DNA of 64,000 nucleotides from Ascarosepion bandense (GCA_037127315.1 JBBBDQ010001122.1:5125001-5189000); one strand, 5' to 3'. Counted from the first letter of the stretch, positions 20,100 to 31,689 are shown. Numbers and translations are program-made. The notes: generated from the letters alone by a model not told the origin.

Positions 20100-21383
20100 A
20101 GGATATTGAAAATGTATTGCACCACTGAGGACCCTAGATATTATGCCAAGATTTATCATCGGAGGCCACAATTTGAACAACAGAAGATACGCAGAGGTTA
20201 CAGTGCTGATTGCAGACGCGGAAAGGAAACTACAAAATCTCCTACAGAAGGTAGCTGAAGAGAGTGACAAAAAAGGACTACAAATAAACTGCAAGAAAAC
20301 CGAATGTATGGTCATCAGCAAAAAGAGCAACCCAAAATGACAAATACAGATGGTGGATACCAAAATCAAGCAGGTACAAAACATTAAATACCTGGTAATC
20401 GTTCTAACAGGAGATGGAAAGTGCAACACAGCGATCCGAATGCGAATCGTCATGGCACAGGGCGCGTTCCTGAAGCTGAGTAAAATACTAAGACACAAGA
20501 AACTTTCACTAGAAACAAAGAAGAGAGTACTGGATTGCTATATGATGTCAGTTCTTCAATATGGCAGTGAATGCAGAACAATATCATCAAAGATGAGGGA
20601 AAAAATTGAAGCAGCTGAAATGTGGTTCTACAGAAACATACTGGATATAAAATGGGGGATCAGTTCCATATTACAATCAATATATAAACTGAGCCCTCAC
20701 TTTGTGGTCACAGCAGTTTCTATACATTTATATTTTTGAGAACCAAAAGCACAAGGATGCATTCCAGAAGCTGAGTAAAGTATTAAACATACTGGATATA
20801 AAGTGGGGGATCAGTTCAATATTACAATCAATATATAAACTGACCTCTCACTTTGTGGTCACAGCAGTTTCTATACATTTATATTCCTGAGATCTAAAAG
20901 CACAAGAACGCATTCCAGTAGCTGAGTGAAGTATTAAGACACAGGAAACTTTCACTAGAAACAAAGAAGAGAGTATTGGATTGCTATGCGATGTCCGTCC
21001 TTCAATATGGCAGTGAATGCGGGACAATACCATCAAAGATGAGGGAAAAACTTGAAGCAGCTGAAATGTGGTTCAACAGAAGGATGCTGCGGATATCATG
21101 GATCGGGCATGTGAGCAATGATGAGGAGTTGGAAAGAATAGAAACGAAAATGGGACATGCAATGAGGATGGAGGGCTTGGGGAACCTAATACTAACAGGC
21201 TGGAGAGAGGGAAAAAGAGACAAAGGAAAGCTGCGGATAATATATTTGAAGAGCCTGAGCAGGTGGATGACAGAACGAGGGCTGCGTGTTGTAACAGGAG
21301 AAAACGTGCTAAGAGCCACCAGGGATAGGGAGACGTGGAATGCCATGATCGCCTACGCCCTGAAAGGACAAGGCACATAGAAG
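20100..21383 (+). mobile_element. LINE-B (RTE-like) RT fragment with internal duplications
   Basis: The frame from 20143 reads IIGGHNLNNRRYAEVTVLIA, where YAEV (20188-20199) replaces the YADD catalytic box, so it is inactive. It continues with KKTECMVISKK, DTKIKQVQNIKYL, VLDCYMMSVLQYGSEC and, after duplicated DNA, a second LETKKRVLDCYAMSVLQYGS, then LKGQGT at the end. The 3' end is followed by AGAAGAAG-type sequence, like the copy at 25808. Confidence 0.85.
20637..20938. repeat. Tandem duplication of 151-bp unit within LINE-B
   Basis: 20637-20787 and 20788-20938 are near-identical tandem copies (shared GGGGGATCAGTTC, CTTTGTGGTCACAGCAGTTT). The inserted sequence splits the RT tail. The RT segment before it (20472-20636) is itself repeated after it (about 20918-21080). 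Confidence 0.9.
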
Positions 21384-22815
21384 AAGATTGCACGACAGTA
21401 ACAGCCCAAAGTGCTTGTGGCTGATATTCTATTTTGTGCGTTCAAGTCGCTATTTAACACGAGACAGACACGCTCGTAATATTCTTTTCTTACTTTCTCC
21501 TTCATTTTGGGTATGTTGTATTCCATCTCATTCGCTGACCCCTAGTTCCAGTTCCTTAATCTTTGTGGAAAAATTAAGCTCTGTTGAGTATATTTCTGTA
21601 ATTCTTGTTTCTTCAATGTTACTTTTTTGTCTACCTACTTATATACATGGGATATTCTTATCTTAAATACGTGGACATTATTGGAGTCAATTGTAGTAGA
21701 ATAAAGTGATCATAGCGATCCATGCTCTCTCCTGTTTAACTCGCTGCTTCCGAGGGGAGAGGGACCCAGACGAGGCTCCGCCGAAGGGTAAAGTCTCGTC
21801 TGGAGTGAATAAACAAGAGCCCGACCCAGTCTTAAGCTGGAGCTGCGGGATAATTTTGGTTGTGCTCAGGGGCACGGAATCCCCACTTTAATTGACCTTA
21901 TGTCGCATCCGCCTTAGTGGAGAGGTGGTAAATACTTAGTAGAGAGAGAGAGTGATTATTCTGACAAGCAGTTCACTAGCAGTGTATCTACTTCACACAG
22001 CGTGCGAGTCTTATACTTGTTGATATACTATTATTCCCAACCTCCGTTTTGGTGATTAATTACGCAGTAATCTTTTACGGTTACAAAACTTTTGCACATT
22101 TAGCTAATCCGAAATCTATACGGATGTCATCACTGAAACATTTTGCAATATTGAAGTGACCCTGCAATTCATTATCGTCTTTAGCAAAGATTTTGAGATC
22201 ATCCATGTAGAATAAGTGATTAAACAACTTCTTTTTTTTTTTTTTACTTTATATTCATAGTTATCCCTGTTTAGTTCATGCGAAAGAAGGATCAAGGAGG
22301 GACGGAAAATTTCTTAAAGTCTGTTTGGTATACCTAGCTCGGACTATACCATTCCAAATAGAAAGGGATAGCGTCGGATAATGAATATGTCTGCATCCAT
22401 TTTGCGAAGTACCTTGCCTGAAGGACAGCAGTACGCTGTTATTTTTCTATCATTATTATTGAATAATGAATGATAAAGATTAAAGCCGATTTAAAAAAAA
22501 AAAAAAGAAGTCGACAAGTGCAATCGTATGAAAAATGACCCCGTAGTTGTTAAGAGGGTTAAGAGCTTTACAGTTGCCACGCGCGTCACTACCGCCAAAA
22601 CCTTTTATGACCAAATTGTCTTTTTCTCCCACCATTTTGACCTCATTCTGGCGACAGCTGACCATTCTGACGTCAGAGAAACAAGAGAGAGGGAGAGAAA
22701 GCCTCGATGTGGATGCGTCAGCTGAAAATCTGACGAATGATCGAAAGGGAAAGATTGGTACGATAGTGACAGAAGAACAAGTAGCATAACGTGTATAAAC
22801 ATGGGAGAAGCTGAG
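21384..22815. other. Unassigned DNA with a GC-rich hairpin segment
   Basis: 21766-21803 forms a 9-bp perfect stem CCAGACGAG/CTCGTCTGG in a GC-richer stretch (21720-21900). No coding frame or known family recognised elsewhere. Confidence 0.4.
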
Positions 22816-22816
22816 T

Positions 22817-22829
22817 GTCTGTGTGTGTA

Positions 22830-22877
<48 letters not shown>
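22817..22877. repeat. (GT)n microsatellite
   Basis: GT dinucleotides with few interruptions. Confidence 0.95.
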
Positions 22878-22879
<2 letters not shown>

Positions 22880-25229
22880 GTTTGGTTTGTTTTATAGTAA
22901 GCGACAAGAAATTTAGGATAGGTTCATATGAATAGAACATGGATTCTCTGTAAGAAATCAGTTTGTAGATCAGGTTTCATTGACATATTTTTGTAAAGAG
23001 GGTTTTTTGTCGAAAATCAAATGTATTACTAGCATTTTTTTTCCTTAACTGTATTGCAGGTATTTTTACTATAAAAATCCATTTCATATTTTCACAGTAT
23101 TTTGACCTAAGATTAGGGTAGGTACCTCCACTATATTGTTAAAAAAAAAAAAGAATAGCATAAAACAGCATGGTATGAACAAAAAAAAATCCTAAACTTA
23201 ATAAAACAAACTTTTTCTATCAAAATGTTTATATTATTATTAAGTGGAAAGATCAAAGTAATTTTTAATTATTTAAAATAAAATTTTAATCCCTTCTAAC
23301 ATTTTCAAAATTTTGTCAGAAAATACTATTTTGATTTGAGTTAGCGCCTAAACAAAAGTTTACGGCTGTTTTACAATGGGAAACGTAATGATGACATCAC
23401 CCACTTTTTTTCCTGGTGACAAACACATTTATTTGGAAGTTCTCAAAAAATCAAATAATAGTCAGATTTGAATGAAACTTTCAGTACTCATTCACAAATG
23501 AATGAAATTATTTTTGAAATTATTATTTTTTAAAAATCTTGGTGAAAATATTTTTTTAATTCTGTTACCACCCCTCCACGTAAATCTATGAAATTATATT
23601 ACATTTTAATTGGCTGCAAAAATCTTTTTAATTAGTTAAACGCAAGACTCATTGGGGAATATAAATCATCTATGTTTTTTTTTATTTTAAAGTACACAAC
23701 ACTAACCGAAAATCTACACCGAAGAGTAAAATAAAAAATGCAATAAAACTCTGATATAATTTAATTTGATAAGCTTTTAATTGCTAGAATAAATAATAAT
23801 TATTAAGGACATTATAATGTAAGGAAAAAAAAAATTCGATTACTAATAAAATTTTGAAAAAATTGTTTTCATTTTTTTATTATTATAATAATTCATAAAG
23901 TGTTACAAATATTTTTAAAATCTTTTATGGAACTGTTATTTTTTAGTTAAGAATTGATGATTATATTGCCTATCAAAAATTGAAAAATTTAATAAAAATC
24001 GTTTACAATTTTTTTTTTTAATTTTTAAAAAGTTTTTGGTGTGTAAAATGTTCATTTTTATTTAGTACGATGTTCCATAGGGGCCATAACAAGTTTCCAT
24101 AGGGGTCGTATTTATTTTAGAAGTTAACAAGTGTTTTGGATTAATTCCCCTTACATGGAAAACGACAGAAACCGCACTTTGATTCTGATTCAAGTCTCTT
24201 CAAGACGTTTATGAAATTCAACAGATTGTTTTGAAATTCATTTTTTAGACATTTAAAGTAAATAGTACAAGAAAATGTGAAAATATTTTTTCATAATTGA
24301 ACGTCAAAATCTCCACGATAAGAGTTTGTTTTTAAGGCAACTTTTACATTTTAATTCCTAATTTTCTAATTTTGTTAAAAATAAAAAAAAATAATAATGA
24401 AATTCTCAATTTGTGGAGGTACATAAAAATAATATGAAAAATAGATATTAAAAATAAAAATTAATAAATGCAAAAACATTTAATAAATTATTGAGTTACC
24501 TCTGCTGTTATTTTCATTCTGTTATTAAATTGAATTTTTTTTTAAAAGAAGGTTTTACATTATTTTAATTCTTATTTTTCATAAAACATCTTCGAATGTA
24601 AGCCCACAAAGCTAAACTAACTAAAATTCCATAAAATATTGGATAATTTCTGAAAACTTTGTGTTAAATTTTTAATTTTAGCATAGTTAAAAATTTAAAA
24701 AAAACGATTTGTATGAATAAGATTTATACCAAATTCGTCTTCCATATTTGGAATTTTTTGGCGGGCTACTGTAAGGTGTTAACAGATGTGATAACGTAAC
24801 TGAGAAACGCTTTTTTGAAACATTTCAGGGTGTAAGCAAATAATTCTTGTTTTAAGCTAATTTAAGGTAAGTTTAAAGTGGGTAATTTGAATAAAATAAT
24901 GTGTCAGTGAGGTGTATTTTATTTTTGAAAGATTTTTTAAAATCGAGAATTGGCTTCTGTTTACAATCGATGAAAAATATCGGAAAATTTGAAATTTTAA
25001 CAACTTTTTTTTAAACCTACACAATTTTTTATTCTGATCAATATAATTTCGGTTTTTTAAATATTCTAGGGTATTTGCTTACTGTAATTAATAAATTTAA
25101 TCTCTTGGCTTTCAATTAAAGCTAAAATTAAGGCTTCAAGAAAAATTTTATTTTTAAAAATTAAATTTAAATTGAGGTATCGAAAATGAGAGGTGGTGCC
25201 TAGATTAGGGGGTTAATTATTTGCCCATA
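22880..25229. other. Long AT-rich stretch, no recognised features
   Basis: About 2.3 kb of very AT-rich sequence with homopolymer runs. No family seen elsewhere in the window recurs here and there is no coding signal. Possibly intronic or intergenic. Confidence 0.5.
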
Positions 25230-25445
25230 GCTGGGACTCTAACAGGTGCAAACACCCAGAGTCAGAGTGAACCTGGAAACAACAGCAACTAAGAAGTGGT
25301 TTCCCCTCAAAACCTCCCAATCAGAGGCCTTGCTGCAGGATGTAGTTTATTGTCATGCCAAGGATTTTAACCTGGAAATACTAAATTGCTCTTATAGGAT
25401 ACAAATTCCGAGGCCCCTACCGTCATCTGCCGGTAGCGTTTAAGA
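25230..25445 (+). repeat. Dispersed repeat, mate of 42430-42565
   Basis: Shares GCCCATAGCTGG, ACAACAGCAA and CCAATCAGAGGCCTTGCTGC in the same order with 42430-42565. The 65-aa frame through it is not conserved in the mate. Confidence 0.65.
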
Positions 25446-25807
25446 CCAAGTTTAACTGTCAAAATTCATGACGGACTAATCAAACATAAAGGGGAAGGAA
25501 AACCCTGATTTTAAACCGCCATTGTCTTGCAGTCATATCCAAAACACGGAAAAGACTACGGAAGTAAATCTGTACAGAATTCCCGGAGAGAAGCCGAGTT
25601 TGGTTGTCAACTTCTGCAGCCAAGCCGACCCCAAATGTAAGATATAGTATTGCTTTGGATTTTGTTAATACGGTTAAAAGTGGGGATACAGTCTGGACAA
25701 CGCACGGCCTTCATATTCTATCGCCAATCTAAAAGTAGTAACTCAGAATTCAAATCACCGACTGCCTTGTAGATATTCCAAGAGAAATGACGGGGTAATC
25801 TCAACAT

Positions 25808-26272
25808 TCTTCTTCTTCTTTTATTTGCCATGTCCTTTCAGGACGTAGGCAATCATGGCTTTCCACATTTCCCTGTTCCTGGTCACTCTTAGCACGCTTT
25901 CTCCTGTTGCCCCATGCAACCCTCGTTCCATCATCCACCTGATCAGGTCCTTCAAATATGCTATCCGGTGCTTTCCTTTGTCTCTTTTTCCCTCTATCTG
26001 GCCTGTTAATAACAGGTTCTCCAAGCCTTCCTTCCTCATTGCATGTCCCAGGAACTTTAGTCGTCTCTTCCTGATGCTCAGTATTAATTTCCTTTTCGTT
26101 TCCATCCTTTCCAAAACCTCGTCATTGCTCATATGCTCGATCCATGATATCCGCAGCATCCTTCTGTTGAACCACTTTTCAGCTGCTTGAAGGTTTTCCT
26201 TTATCTTCAAAGATATTGTGCAACATTCACTGCCATATTGAAGAACCGACATCACGTAGCAATCCAGTACTC
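25808..26272 (-). mobile_element. LINE-B (RTE-like) RT C-terminal fragment
   Basis: Minus-strand frame VLDCYVMSVLQYGSECCTIS, then EKWFNRRMLRISWIEHMSND, RRLKFLGHAMRKEGLENLLL and ending MIAYVLKGHGK. This is the typical end of RTE-like endonuclease/RT proteins. It is the most intact LINE-B tail here (about 150 aa without a stop), 5'-truncated at 26272. The 3' tail is (AAG)n. Confidence 0.88.
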
Positions 26273-26431
26273 TTAGCCATTGTACTATTCTACCTCGAAT
26301 GTCACCATGAACCAGAATTGGGAGGCGAAGTGGGGTGTCAGTGGTGAGCACAGCGATGCAAAACGCGCTAACAGAAACAATCAACTGTCATTTCAGAGAG
26401 AAAAAAAATATGGCGCAAAACAATATCCTGT

Positions 26432-26637
26432 TTCTGTTTATTTTTATGTAATTTTTTTCTTAGTTACAAATTTATTCGACGCCGACGTCTTGACATCAAA
26501 ATGCTACCAACAAATACTTTGTATTCATTGGTAGCTTTATTCGAATAAAGTATTCGTTGGTAGGTTTTTGATATATAGATGTCGGCGTCGAATAGATTTG
26601 TAACTAAGGAAAAAAAATTACATAAAATTAAATAAAA
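26432..26637. repeat. Long near-perfect palindrome (fold-back element)
   Basis: Arms of about 100 bp: the left arm reads ATGTAATTTTTTTCTTAG then ATTCGACGCCGACGTC; the right arm is its reverse complement with few differences. The centre is near 26534 (CTTTATTCGAATAAAG). No coding. It could be a fold-back MITE. Confidence 0.85.
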
Positions 26638-26742
26638 GACTAAAGTACGATTTTAATTTTTTTTTAATTGTACTACTATGCTTAAAAAAGAAAAATTTAA
26701 GCATAAAAAATCGACTTTTACAATCAGTAAAATTATCATTAT

Positions 26743-26958
26743 TTATGACGTCATCAGCAGACGAGATTGGCAAACAGCCGGGTAAGATTTTGAAATGATG
26801 ATCCTTCCAATCATCTCAAACATTACTTTTTGATGCCACTGATTATTCTTCACGTTGACTCGTCTAGCCTTGAAAATCTCCTTATCTAAGACGCCGTCGA
26901 ATGATGAACGTAACCTTTTTTTTAATTGTTTTAATTCTTTTTTAACGAGCCACTTCAT
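26743..26958 (-). CDS. Unidentified 71-aa open frame
   Basis: MKWLVKKELKQLKKRLRSSF onward: Lys/Arg-rich, no recognised domain, next to the Helitron boundary at 26967. May be chance or a scrap of a mobile element. Confidence 0.12.
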   Translation of the reverse strand: MKWLVKKELKQLKKRLRSSFDGVLDKEIFKARRVNVKNNQWHQKVMFEMIGRIIISKSYPAVCQSRLLMTS

Positions 26959-26966
26959 GAAAGAAA

Positions 26967-27684
26967 CTAGCAGTATAGCCCGGTGTTGCTCGGGTGTAAT
27001 GAAAGCTTTAAAACTAATCCATGGTCCTGGAGCTCAGACTCTTTGGACGTTGGCACGAAAGACTAAAAAGCAATAGTTGTTTCCAGTTAAAGCGAAACCG
27101 TAGACTGAAAGAAAAATGAATGGATATAAGTCAAATTTTGATTTCCTGGTATCGATATCAAATAAGTTTTTTCGTCGTAAACTGAATTTTGAAGGTTAAA
27201 TAAGTCCTCTGAGTAAATGGTATCCTGGCTGAGACTCAAAACTACAATTATACCTACTTAGAGCCAAACCCGAAGCAAAAACTAAAATAAAAGGGCTGAA
27301 AAAATTAAAACATACAGGCAGATAAACAGACACACACAAACATCTTGCCTTTTATAAATATATATATTATCGATTTTCTGCACTATTGTAAGAACTGCAA
27401 CCTTGAAACTTCTGAATATCGTTTCTTATGTCTTTGTCTATGAGTGTATCAAATGTGATTAAAATCGGACCACTTCTTCTATAACCCGATTTTTTCGATT
27501 ATCGATTTTCGATATTTATCGGGTGTACCTCGACACAAATCCTAGCTAAGAACACTCGCAGACGCTTATAGTACAACTGTGTAAATTTTCAAGAAAATCG
27601 GCTCAGCCGTTTCGGAGTCTACAGGTAACGGACACACACACACACACACACACAGACAAAGTTCCATTTATAAATAAGTTTAGA
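26967..27684 (-). mobile_element. Non-autonomous Helitron 3
   Basis: Minus strand: A followed by TCTAAACTTATTTATAAATG; 3' end with CCCGAGCAACACCGGG hairpin, CTATACTG spacer and CTAG followed by T. 718 bp, no open frame of note. The best-preserved terminal hairpin of the three. Confidence 0.85.
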
Positions 27685-27689
27685 TTAGA

Positions 27690-27960
27690 TGAGATCCAAG
27701 GCGATTCCAGCGTATACTGCATCACAAATGAGGTCGTGTAAAACATTATCAAACAAGAAATAGGCCGTTTGAAAGACATTATAACCGCCGTCAAGGAGAA
27801 AAAATTGATGCGGTATGGCTCTCGTCCAAAGAGCTAATAATCTTTCCACTGCGATCAGGCAGAGGGAACAAATGAGCTGAAAACACCTAAGATCATTCAC
27901 GACGATTAGGAGGTTGGCCTGCAACCCAAACATAAGATGGGAGAGGATCAGGTAATCAGC
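27690..27960 (+). mobile_element. Possible LINE reverse-transcriptase tail remnant
   Basis: Plus-strand reading gives NIIKQEIGRLKDIITAVKEK and KLMRYG, resembling the RLxDIITxVKxRKLxxYGH block of LINE RT tails, with stops. The competing minus-strand 99-aa hydrophobic frame (27984-27685) looks receptor-like but is more likely its antisense shadow. Confidence 0.3.
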
Positions 27961-28133
27961 AACCCTACGACCACACCCGATCATGACACTGACGATAATA
28001 ATGATGGTTCTAAACCAGAAATATTTTTACTCTCATAGTTTATAAACTATTTTATGAAGACATGTTTAATAATCTGTATTTTATGCACTGCACTAATAAA
28101 AAGATATTCCCTCCTATATATGTATTTTATTAT

Positions 28134-28162
28134 GATCTGGCTCTTCAGGACGTGGGCGATCC
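28134..28162 (-). mobile_element. LINE-B 3' scrap
   Basis: The minus strand reads GATCGCCCACGTCCTGAAGA, matching the IAxVLKG coding end of LINE-B. Confidence 0.4.
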
Positions 28163-28184
28163 CGGTACTCCCCAATTTTCTATT

Positions 28185-28375
28185 CTTTGTATGTCTTCAG
28201 CAGTCAGCCAGTTAAGTACCATAATTGAAACATGCTTGGGCGATCCTGTCTCGAAAAAGACATGACTGACTGGGCAGAAGATTATCCCGCAGTAGGTTGC
28301 CATTGCTTTCTGCGGTAGACTGGTTGCCGACCAAGGCTATAGAACCCAATTTGTCCTGTTATTTGACTCATAGCT
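28185..28375 (-). mobile_element. SINE-P partial copy, first of a composite pair
   Basis: Antisense SINE-P body (GACTGACTGGGCAGAAGATT, CCATTGCTTTCTGCGGTAGA) lacking the tRNA-like head. A ~125-bp linker (28376-28500) shared with 41445-41572 leads to the next copy. Confidence 0.8.
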
Positions 28376-28514
28376 GGAGGGAGAAGAGATGTATTATATT
28401 ATTATGTAGTAATTAGTGGAGGATCAGTTCATTACTTCATAACAATAGAAAACCGATCCCCAACTTTATGCCCAGAAGAAGTTTTTATGACGCTTCCAAG
28501 TATTATATTCAGTC

Positions 28515-28825
28515 AGTCAATTAAGTGACATACGTGATACACGCTTTGGGCGATCATGTCTCGAAAAAGACATGACTGACTGGGCAGAAGATTATCCCGT
28601 AGTAGGTTGCCATTGCTTTCTGCGGTAGACTGGTTGCCAGCCAAAGCTATAGAACCCAATCTGTCCTGTTACTTAACTCATAACTGAAGTGAAGAGACGG
28701 ATTAATACCGTTCCCAAGGGCATTTGCGCGTAAGTGAATGCAATGAATTCAACTGGAATTTGAACTCGGCTCCCCCACATTCGGCGTTCCGAGTCGATAT
28801 CCACTGCACCACAAAGCACATCCGC
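28515..28825 (-). mobile_element. SINE-P full copy, second of a composite pair
   Basis: Antisense full unit from the AAGTGACATACGTGATACAC end to the tRNA-like head (CCACTGCACCACAAAGCACA). B-box complement GGAATTTGAACTC. Confidence 0.88.
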
Positions 28826-29034
28826 AACAGTATTTACTTCAGCAGTATTTGTTTTTATTCGCAATCTCTGATAATTTTTTCCGTCAACAAGTTAGGTAAT
28901 CCGTTGTTTTCCTCTGCTCTAGAAATTTCAATTGTCCCTTTCTGTTCCTTAGTATGAATAGCCTTTTTGTTTCCATTTTCTATAAAGCTTCGATGATGTT
29001 CACAGTATTTTCAGCACCCTTCTGTAAAACCTCA

Positions 29035-29180
29035 TTCATTTTTTTTTTTTTTTGTGGAGCTGTGTGCAAAATTCAGCCTTATTTTCGAAAGGAAAGACCT
29101 GGAAATTTAAAAGGGTGACTGCACCGGCTGTTCAAGACGAGACATGTGTAGCATTAAATGGCACTCTTACCACATCTTGA
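29035..29180. repeat. Repeat module R1 preceding pyrimidine tract
   Basis: Matches 34485-34640 (AAAATTCAGCCTTATTTTCG, GCTGTTCAAGACGAGACATG, TAGCATTAAAT). Non-coding. Confidence 0.8.
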
Positions 29181-29189
29181 AAAGGATGA

Positions 29190-29780
29190 TACTTTTTATT
29201 TCTCTTGTTTTTCTTTCTTTCCTTTTCTTTGTTCCTCTTTTTTTTTTTAATTTCAGCCTTTCTTTTTCTTTCATTCATCAACTTTTCTTTTAGATTTCTT
29301 TCTTTTCTTCCCTTTCTTTGCGTTCTTCTTTATTTGTTTGTTTTGTTTCTTTCTTTCATTTTTTTCCTCTTCGTCTTATACCTTCTTCCTTTCCTTCTTT
29401 TTAGCCTTTCTGTTTTTTTTCTCTTATTTTCTTTTTATAATACTTCCTTAATTCTTCTTTTTCCTTCTTTTCTTCTTGCTTCTTTTTATTTTTTTTCGTA
29501 TTTTTCTTTTCTTGCTCTCATTTTTTTCTGTTACTTTTCTTTCTTTTTTTATTTCTTTTTCTTTGTCCTTTTCTATTATTCTTGCTTCATTTTCGGCCCC
29601 TGGTTTTTTTTTTTCCATTTCTTTATCTTTTTTCTCTTTTTTTTCTTTTGCTTACTTTTGCTTTCTGTTTTTCTCCCTTTCTTTTGCTCTCGTTGTTTCT
29701 TTTCTTTTTATCTCTATTTTGTTATCTTTCTTCCATTCTGTTTCTTTATGTTTTCCTTTTTTTTTCTCATGTATCTTCAT
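29190..29780. repeat. Long polypyrimidine (T/C) tract
   Basis: About 590 bp of mostly T and C with TTTCTTT motifs. Long Phe/Ser/Leu frames arise from composition. Paired with 34640-35480. Confidence 0.9.
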
Positions 29781-29998
29781 CTCTAAGGAGTTTGTCCAAC
29801 ATTCACTGCGACATAAGAGTCTAGTACTTCTTTGTTTCTAACAAAATTTTCCTGTTTCTTTATATATTGCTTAACTTTTGGAAGGCGTCTTTTGCTATTT
29901 CAATGCACCTTGTCGTATAGATGTCGTATTTTTCCGTACACTGTTAAAATACTCTCTATATATTTCCGTTTTCCTACCAACTTGTTTCTGATGTCTCT

Positions 29999-30000
<2 letters not shown>

Positions 30001-30038
<38 letters not shown>
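30001..30038. repeat. (TAA)n microsatellite
   Basis: About 12 TAA units directly before the first LINE-C relic. Confidence 0.95.
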
Positions 30039-30377
30039 GTCAAAATATAAATACCTGGAAATTGAAAGAGAAAAATGTGGAAATTGAAAACAAGAGTTGT
30101 GCCAGTGATAGTAGGTGCACTTGGAATGATAAAAAATGGAACCAAACAACACATTGAAAGAATCCCTGGAAACCCCAGTTTAAGAGATATACAAAAAATT
30201 GTCTTATTAAGTAAAGCCCACACACTAAGGAGAACTTTGTCTATGTAACGCTAGGGATGATGGGGGACATAGAAAAAACATGAAACGGAGCCATAACAAC
30301 ATGCCACGACCTGCCTTAGGTCTTCCCGCAGACTTGGTTGGTAGTGCGACCAAATCAAAAATCGAAATATGTGACAT
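30039..30377 (+). mobile_element. LINE-C relic 1 (R4/Dong-like), 3' end
   Basis: Encodes MWKLKTRVVPVIVGALGMIK and LLSKAHTLRRTLSM, the C-terminus downstream of the restriction-like endonuclease. It is followed by the 3' UTR block GCCTTAGGTCTTCCCGCAGA and ends in ATAATAATAATAATAAT. Confidence 0.75.
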
Positions 30378-30391
30378 AATAATAATAATAA

Positions 30392-31105
30392 TCTGGATGC
30401 AAAATGCAGGTTCTGTGATAAATATCAAGAAACAATAGACCATCTAATCTCAGGATGTTCTGTACTTGCCCCAAATGAATATAAAAATCGTCACGATAGA
30501 GTGGGGCAATATTTACATTGGACAATGTGCAAACACTATGAAAATCTGTAAACAAACACTGGTATGAACATCACCCAGCACCGGTTACAGAAATAAAAGA
30601 TGTCACCATCCTATGGGATTACACTATCTACACAGACAGAAAAATTGAAGCAAATAGGCCGGACATTATTGCTAAAAAACAGAAAGAAAAAACTTGCCTA
30701 TTAATTGATATGGCTTGTCCAACGGATTGTAACATAGCAACCAAGGAATTCGAAAAACTGTCAAAATATAAAGACCTGGAAATTGAAATAGAAAAAATGT
30801 GGAAATTAAAAACAAGAATCGTGCCAGTGATAGTAGGTGCACTTGGAATGATAAAAAAATGGAACAAAACAACACATTGAAAGAATCCCTAGAAACCCCA
30901 GCTCGAGAGATATACAAAAATTTGTCTTGTTAAGTACAGCCCACACACTAAGGAGAATTTTGTCTATGTCACGCTAGAGATGTTAGGGGAGAAAAAAATG
31001 AAACGGAGCCATAACAACACACCACGACCTGCCTTAGGTCTTCCCGCAGACTTGGTTGGTAGTGGACCATAGCAGAATTCGAAATATGATAAAAAAAATG
31101 ACAAC
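30392..31105 (+). mobile_element. LINE-C relic 2 with restriction-like endonuclease
   Basis: Starts immediately after a TAA run. Encodes a CCHC motif CRFCDKYQETIDHLISGC (C-X2-C-X8-H-X4-C, 30405-30458), then RHDRVGQYLHW, and in a shifted frame TILWDYTIYTDRKIEANRPD followed after 14 residues by Asp (PD at 30659-30664, D at 30707). CCHC plus PD-X(12-14)-D is the signature of restriction-like endonucleases in R2/R4-type non-LTR elements. The same 3' UTR block and TAA-like tail follow. Confidence 0.8.
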
Positions 31106-31120
31106 ATAATAATAATATAA

Positions 31121-31580
31121 AATTCGGTATGATAGAGTGGGCCAATATCAGCAGTGGAAAATATGAAACTTTTACGGAAAGGGAATTAGTATGAACATTA
31201 CTCAGACTCATTTACCGACATAGGACCTGTAACAATTTTATGGGATTTTACAATACACACAGACAGAACAATCAAAGCTAATCGGCCAAACATCATGGTT
31301 AAAAACCACAAGAAAAGAATGTGATTTCTTATTGACATGGCAATCTCTGAAGATTGTAATGTATTTTTGAAGATCTTCAAAAAACTATCAAAATACAAGG
31401 ATCTTGAAGTGGAAATCTCAAAAGACATGTGGTACATGAGGACATCAATAATTTTAGTTTTAGTTGAAACCCTCAGTTTGAAAAGAAAAATTTCCAATAG
31501 ACTCATTGAAATGATTGATACTTCTGCCCTTATAGAAATACATAAAATTGTCCGCACATGTATAGTTCGAACATTATAAA
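31121..31580 (+). mobile_element. LINE-C relic 3
   Basis: Begins right after an ATAATAATAATA tail, within the RYDRVGQY segment. TILWDFTIHTDRTIKANRPN shows PD changed to PN, with a stop before FLIDMA. The 80-aa frame at 31337-31579 is its divergent C-terminal part. Confidence 0.7.
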
Positions 31581-31689
31581 GAGCTTTATCTATGTAAAGT
31601 GTGTGTGGTCTTATTTCTTTTTTGCAAAAATGATCAGTGGAAAATATCATGAAGATATTTCTGATCTTATATCCCTTTTTTTTAAAAAT

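Noticed and set aside
27685..27984. 99-aa hydrophobic minus-strand frame resembling a 7TM receptor segment
   Set aside because: The plus strand of the same DNA reads like a LINE RT tail; a stop lies exactly at the Helitron edge and no other receptor exons are present.
29205..29841. 193-aa and 121-aa Phe/Leu/Ser frames
   Set aside because: Products of the T/C tract, not conserved in the sister tract at 34640-35460.
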